Shown piece after piece: positions 4,608-8,550 of a stretch of DNA of 8,550 bases. Location of the stretch: the NCBI GenBank assembly GCA_905193085.1, contig CAJJNI010000095.1:1-8550 (forward strand). Direction: 5' to 3'. Each line of letters opens with the position of its first letter. The stretch's first letter is position 1. Under the pieces are notes generated by a model. That model ran no database searches. It had not been told where the DNA came from and saw only the letters and a program-made list of their open reading frames with translations. The DNA comes from an uncultured Lachnospiraceae bacterium. Lineage in GTDB: Bacteria > Bacillota > Clostridia > Lachnospirales > Lachnospiraceae. Both the position numbers and the translations under genes were made by a program.

Positions 4608-6653
4608 TTATAATTCTCCTTCCTTTATCATGTTCTTAATAACATTCTTAAGAATCTCACTGCCTTCTTCAAGTGTGTACCCTTCTAACTGTGCGCCCGC
4701 CATATTCTGATGACCGCCTCCGCCAAGCTTCTCCATGATAACCTGGACATTAACTTCATCGGCTGAACGCGCACTTATATATATTTTATTCTGATAATAA
4801 GAAAGTACAAATGAAGCTTTAATTCCCAATATATTTAAAAGTTCATTTGCAACCTGGGCACCGAGCACCGTAACACTTTCAACTTCTGAATTTCTGCAGA
4901 TTGCCACAGCATATTTGCCCTCGACAACCTCTGCATTCTGTATAGCCTGTGCTTTTGCCTTAAATGTCGCCATATCTTCACGATACATTTTACGGACTCT
5001 CGCCACATCTGCACCACTTCTTCTTAGAAATGCTGCTGCCTCAAATGTTCGTACTCCGGCTTTACTCATAAAGTTATTTGTATCAATCATTATTCCGGCA
5101 TACAGACAGTCGGCCTCAAGATTTCTAATCTTAACGCCTTCATTAAAATACTGTAATATCTCAGCAACCATTTCACATGCTGATGAGGCATATGGCTCTA
5201 CATATGATAAAACAGCGTTATTTATTACTTCTTCACCCTGACGGTGATGGTCTAACACAACAACTGTCTTTACAAGCTTAAGCAGTTCCGGGCATTCTGT
5301 TATACTTGGTTTGTTGACATCAACAACAACAAGTACGCTTGATGAGTCAACTATTTCTACAGCCTGCAAACTGTTTACAAACATATCCTCCGGATAATCT
5401 TTATTTCCATAAAAACATTCTATCATCGGCCTTACTGATGATGTAATCTCATTCATTACAATGTGCGCTTCTTTATTAAGTACCCTTGCCGCTTTAAAAA
5501 TACCTACTGCTGCACCAAAAGAATCGACATCTCCAATCGCATGACCCATAATGAAAACTTTATCTTTGGTTTCCATAATTTCACGGAGTGCCTGTGCTTT
5601 TACTCTCGCCTTAACTCTGGTACTCTTTTCAACCTGTTTACTCTTTCCGCCATAATAGTAGTTCTTCTCTGCGGTCTTAACTACAGCCTGGTCACCACCT
5701 CTTGCAAGTGCAAGGTCGCGTGAATTTCTTGCATATGCGTAACTCTGCATATATCCGTTATCAGAAACACCAATTCCGATACTGAGCGTAAGAGGCATTT
5801 CATTACCGATATTTACTTTCTTCACTTCATCAAGAATAGAAAACTTATCTTCCTGAAGCTGCTCTAATTCTTTCTGCTTGATTATTACAAAATATTTATC
5901 TTTTTCTATCTTCTTAACTATTCCGTCCAAATCGCTGAAATATTTGTTGATTTTACGGTCAACTAACGCAATAAGAAGAGAGCGCCTTACTGCCTCAACT
6001 GATTCGAGTGCTTCATCATAATTATCCAAATCCATCAATGCTACAACCAGTCTCTGGTTTTTGTTATATTTTTCCAACGCATTTATTTTAGTTACATCAA
6101 AAAAATAAACCGCAATTAATGTACTTGTAGGCTCTGTCGAATCAACTATAGAAGTATCATTCAAACCATCTAAAGTAATCTGATGCATAACTACTTTGTA
6201 ATCTTTATCACCCATCTGAATTTCAAGAGTCTGCTCCTTCACATCTTCAAGCGGCAGATTTTCTTTCGTAATCTTGTTCGTTATGCCAAAAATACTCTTT
6301 CCATATAATTTATCACTATCAACAGTCTCACTAAATTTATTATTCCACCATATAAAATGTCCATCATTATCCACAAGGGCATATGGTATAGTGAAATCAT
6401 ACAGAAGCTGCCTCTGCACCTGACCGTAATTCGTTGCAAAACTTATCAGGTCATTGACAAGCTTTGGTCTGTCATGAAACATAACTGAAAGCATTATAAG
6501 CCAGTAAATAACAGAAAAACCAAGTCCCAAAATACCGGCCTGTATATCAATCACAAACAAACCAATCGTCATGAGCAGCAATAAAATACCGAGAAAAAAA
6601 ACAACCTGCGTATATCTGAGTAGTTTTCCTCTCAATTTCACTTTCTTATTCAT
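4608..6653 (-). CDS. gdpP: GdpP, membrane c-di-AMP phosphodiesterase (PAS, degenerate GGDEF, DHH-DHHA1)
   Basis: 681 residues with the full GdpP (YybT) layout. GdpP cleaves cyclic di-AMP to pApA and so influences osmotic and cell-wall control. Two membrane helices lie at about 14-34 and 38-58. A PAS-like domain follows (about 85-190; in the family it can bind heme). The next domain is a degenerate GGDEF (about 198-328, no intact GGDEF; GGDQ at 319-322). The catalytic DHH domain has all expected metal ligands: MGHAIGDVD (His 371, Asp 375, Asp 377), VVVDVN (Asp 445), LDHHR (Asp 468, His 469, His 470) and GIMIDTNNF (Asp 524). DHHA1 ends with GGGGHQNMAG (644-653). The ATG at 6653 follows AGGAG with seven bases of spacing. 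It is the first gene of an operon with rplI and dnaB; all catalytic residues are present, so it should be active. Confidence 0.97.
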   Translation of the reverse strand: MNKKVKLRGKLLRYTQVVFFLGILLLLMTIGLFVIDIQAGILGLGFSVIYWLIMLSVMFHDRPKLVNDLISFATNYGQVQRQLLYDFTIPYALVDNDGHFIWWNNKFSETVDSDKLYGKSIFGITNKITKENLPLEDVKEQTLEIQMGDKDYKVVMHQITLDGLNDTSIVDSTEPTSTLIAVYFFDVTKINALEKYNKNQRLVVALMDLDNYDEALESVEAVRRSLLIALVDRKINKYFSDLDGIVKKIEKDKYFVIIKQKELEQLQEDKFSILDEVKKVNIGNEMPLTLSIGIGVSDNGYMQSYAYARNSRDLALARGGDQAVVKTAEKNYYYGGKSKQVEKSTRVKARVKAQALREIMETKDKVFIMGHAIGDVDSFGAAVGIFKAARVLNKEAHIVMNEITSSVRPMIECFYGNKDYPEDMFVNSLQAVEIVDSSSVLVVVDVNKPSITECPELLKLVKTVVVLDHHRQGEEVINNAVLSYVEPYASSACEMVAEILQYFNEGVKIRNLEADCLYAGIMIDTNNFMSKAGVRTFEAAAFLRRSGADVARVRKMYREDMATFKAKAQAIQNAEVVEGKYAVAICRNSEVESVTVLGAQVANELLNILGIKASFVLSYYQNKIYISARSADEVNVQVIMEKLGGGGHQNMAGAQLEGYTLEEGSEILKNVIKNMIKEGEL

Positions 6654-6731
6654 ATCAAGTCTCCTATTGAATTGCGCATAATTACATTACAACAATTGTC
6701 TACCTGACCATACCTTTACGCACTACATTTG

Positions 6732-6760
6732 ATTATAACATTTTTTACAAAAATACGCAA
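6732..6760 (-). promoter_or_regulatory. Promoter of the gdpP-rplI-dnaB operon
   Basis: On the minus strand a consensus TATAAT (6737-6732) is preceded by TGT, making an extended -10. The -35 candidate TTGCGT (6760-6755) is 17 bases upstream. Transcription would start near 6725, leaving a leader of about 70 bases. The weak -35 is compensated by the extended -10. Confidence 0.65.
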
Positions 6761-6799
6761 GTTTTACTCCACCTTTGAAATATGTCATAAAACCTGCGT
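6749..6799 (-). terminator. Probable terminator of the chemotaxis receptor gene
   Basis: On the minus strand ACGCAGGTTTT (6799-6789) pairs with AAAACTTGCGT (6765-6755), an 11-bp stem with one G-U pair and a 23-base loop, then ATTTTTG. It lies just after the receptor stop at 6805. The long loop lowers confidence. Its 3' arm contains the gdpP -35 box. Confidence 0.55.
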
Positions 6800-6804
6800 C
6801 ATTT

Positions 6805-8535
6805 TTACAATTTAAACTTTTTAACCTGTGCTTCAAGCTGTTCTGCCACATTAAGATTAGAATCTGCTTCTTTTCCAATCTCACCGACATTGGTTGTCAG
6901 TTCTACTGCTGTCTCAGTAACATTTCCAACACCCTTTGCACTTTCTTCAACAGCTATATTTACTGCATTGATTGTTTCAAGAATTGATTTTATACTTGCT
7001 CCCAGACTTTCACTCTGATTTGCAAATTCGTCCATAACCCTGCTTAACCTGTCGACATCATTCTGATAATTTTTGCTGTTATCAAGAAGTTCATCGTACC
7101 CCTTCATAGCAACCTGTTCAACAAAATCTGCCATTTTTCCGGCTTCGGCCGCTAATTCATTCACTGCAGTTATTACAAGCTGACTTACACTATTTATCTG
7201 ATTTGCAGTTTCCTCTGAATCTTCTGCAAGCTTATTAATCTCCTGTGCAACAACAGCAAAGCCTTTACCTGCTTCTCCGGCTCTTGCTGCTTCAATACTT
7301 GCATTCAGGGCAAGTAACTGAGTCTGTTCTGTTATTCCGATAATTTCCTGTGTAAGACTGTCAATCTGCTCAACTGCCTTAGACTTTTCTATTTTCTCAT
7401 CTATATTGGCAATCATATTATCCGCCTGAGATTTTGCATTTACCTGCTCATCTAAGGCATTCTCATATATAGACTTTGCATTTGCAGCAATCTGCTTTGC
7501 CCCCTCACTCTTGCCTGAAGCTGTATCAGCAATTTTATGTATTGTCGAGGCTATATTATTTACCGTATCATCTACCTGCTGCATAGATGCGCTTGTTTCT
7601 TCCATTGCAGCACTCATTTCTTCCATAACTGAAGATACATCTGAAATACTGTCTGATGTCTGTGTAAGTTTATTTACTACCAAATCAGATGAAGAACTCA
7701 GGCTTATCGAATTTTCTGATATATTCTGCATTATATTTCTTATATATTCAAGCAGCTGGTTTACATGCCCTGCAATAAGCTCCAGCTCATCTCCTGTATG
7801 AACTTCCAGTTTCTGCGTTAAATCGCCTTCATTATTAACTATATCAAATATTTTACTGTCAACTTTTTTTAATCCATTTGTAATTCTGTTGATAATAACT
7901 ATAAGTATAATCAACGCTGCAACAAAACATACTGCTCCTATCTCAATTATCGAATTTCTTGTTGAATTAACTCTGCTTACTATATCTGATGCATCATAAT
8001 CACAGCCCATTATAGCCACAACACTTCCGTCCTTACTTAAAACAGGCTTATACGCAGTTATAACATCTCCATCTTCTGAATGGTCTATCACATCCTGTGT
8101 TACACCATTACCATCAAATACTGTTTTTAACTCATCATAATTCTCATTATAAGAATCTCCAGGCAATGCCTGGTCCGAATCCTCATCCGTATCTACCGCA
8201 TAAAATAACTTTCCATTCTCTTCATATATAATATATAAAAACTTAATTCCGCATATCTTCTTAACTTCTCGCAATTGTTTTAATATCGTATCATACTCCT
8301 GTGTATCTTTATATAATGAATCAAACTTATCCTGAATTTTACCATCTACATAAGACTTTGCAACATCTGTTGCAACTTCGGCCTCTTCCATTCCCATCTC
8401 TAACATTCCGTAATATACCTGGCGATATCCATTTGCACCTAATAACACACATACAATCAATAATACGAAACTTATTGGAATTATTATTTTTTGCCTTATA
8501 CTCAACCGTCTTACTTTAAATTTCTGTTTCTCCAA
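6805..8535 (-). CDS. Methyl-accepting chemotaxis protein with periplasm-facing Cache-like sensor
   Basis: 576 residues, complete. It is a transmembrane receptor that signals through CheW/CheA to the flagellar motor. A first membrane helix (about 16-34) is followed by an extracellular sensor (about 36-195) that looks Cache-like, with FLYIIYEENGKLFYAVDTDE and a second strand pair near YKPVLSKDGSVVAIMGCDY. The second membrane helix is at about 196-216, HAMP at about 217-270, and the long coiled-coil signalling domain at about 271-576. The hairpin tip (about 397-440) is classical: QLLALNASIEAARAGEAGKG then FAVVAQEINKLAEDS. A Gln replaces the usual Asn of QTNLL. Possible methylation sites lie near EEMSAAMEETSA (305-316). 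No CheR-tethering pentapeptide is at the C-terminus. The ligand is unknown. The start is TTG (see the ribosome site entry). No che or fla genes are in view. Confidence 0.95.
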   Translation of the reverse strand: MEKQKFKVRRLSIRQKIIIPISFVLLIVCVLLGANGYRQVYYGMLEMGMEEAEVATDVAKSYVDGKIQDKFDSLYKDTQEYDTILKQLREVKKICGIKFLYIIYEENGKLFYAVDTDEDSDQALPGDSYNENYDELKTVFDGNGVTQDVIDHSEDGDVITAYKPVLSKDGSVVAIMGCDYDASDIVSRVNSTRNSIIEIGAVCFVAALIILIVIINRITNGLKKVDSKIFDIVNNEGDLTQKLEVHTGDELELIAGHVNQLLEYIRNIMQNISENSISLSSSSDLVVNKLTQTSDSISDVSSVMEEMSAAMEETSASMQQVDDTVNNIASTIHKIADTASGKSEGAKQIAANAKSIYENALDEQVNAKSQADNMIANIDEKIEKSKAVEQIDSLTQEIIGITEQTQLLALNASIEAARAGEAGKGFAVVAQEINKLAEDSEETANQINSVSQLVITAVNELAAEAGKMADFVEQVAMKGYDELLDNSKNYQNDVDRLSRVMDEFANQSESLGASIKSILETINAVNIAVEESAKGVGNVTETAVELTTNVGEIGKEADSNLNVAEQLEAQVKKFKL

Positions 8536-8550
8536 TTAAAAAACCCTCTT
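8533..8550 (-). promoter_or_regulatory. Ribosome site deciding the TTG start of the chemotaxis receptor
   Basis: On the minus strand AAGAGGG (8550-8544) precedes the TTG at 8535-8533 by eight bases. The first in-frame ATG lies over 40 codons downstream, beyond the first membrane helix, so the TTG start is needed to keep the anchor. The promoter is outside the window. Confidence 0.7.

Noticed and set aside
4915..5723. Plus-strand open frames inside gdpP
   Set aside because: They are antisense to the DHH and GGDEF regions, whose catalytic motifs are all intact on the minus strand.
6654..6731. c-di-AMP riboswitch in the gdpP leader
   Set aside because: The leader is only about 70 bases and I see no conserved ydaO-type core or long paired structure.
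7511..7801. Plus-strand open frame inside the chemotaxis receptor
   Set aside because: It is a shadow of the low-complexity coiled-coil coding sequence; no start signal.

Overview
The window comes from an AT-rich, Gram-positive, low-GC anaerobe, most likely a member of Clostridia and probably of Lachnospiraceae. The evidence is a MecA adaptor, a small 2[4Fe-4S] ferredoxin, a DUF1858 redox-disulfide protein, the gdpP-rplI-dnaB gene order typical of Firmicutes, strong Shine-Dalgarno sequences and sigma-A type promoters with 17-bp spacers. The family placement is inference from protein style. Nothing here proves a genus.

Left part (1-1443): two plus-strand single-gene units. mecA (207-1028) has its own promoter, preceded by two overlapping inverted repeats. 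It is followed by a 55-residue ferredoxin gene (1156-1323) with its own promoter and a terminator (1367-1405) that probably also serves the converging merR-type gene.

Middle (1444-2750): a MerR-family regulator on the minus strand (1444-2130) and a DUF1858 gene on the plus strand (2447-2653) diverge from a 316-base region without genes. That region is rich in structure. It holds a perfect 10-bp palindrome on the -10 box of the merR promoter, an array of 33-bp direct repeats (2251-2383), and the DUF1858 promoter, whose -35 box lies inside the last repeat. A strong stem-loop terminator (2700-2747) sits between DUF1858 and the converging dnaB.

Right part (2789-8550): all genes are on the minus strand. 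In transcription order these are a methyl-accepting chemotaxis protein (8535-6805, TTG start), a terminator overlapping the next promoter, and then a three-gene operon: gdpP (c-di-AMP phosphodiesterase), rplI (ribosomal protein L9) and dnaB (replicative helicase). The operon couples second-messenger turnover, translation and replication genes in the conserved Firmicutes order.

Most coding content is ordinary core genome. I see no mobile element, CRISPR array, tRNA, rRNA or recognisable riboswitch. The part most worth a second look is the 2131-2446 intergenic region with its helically phased repeat array and merR palindrome. I found no convincing new multi-gene system.
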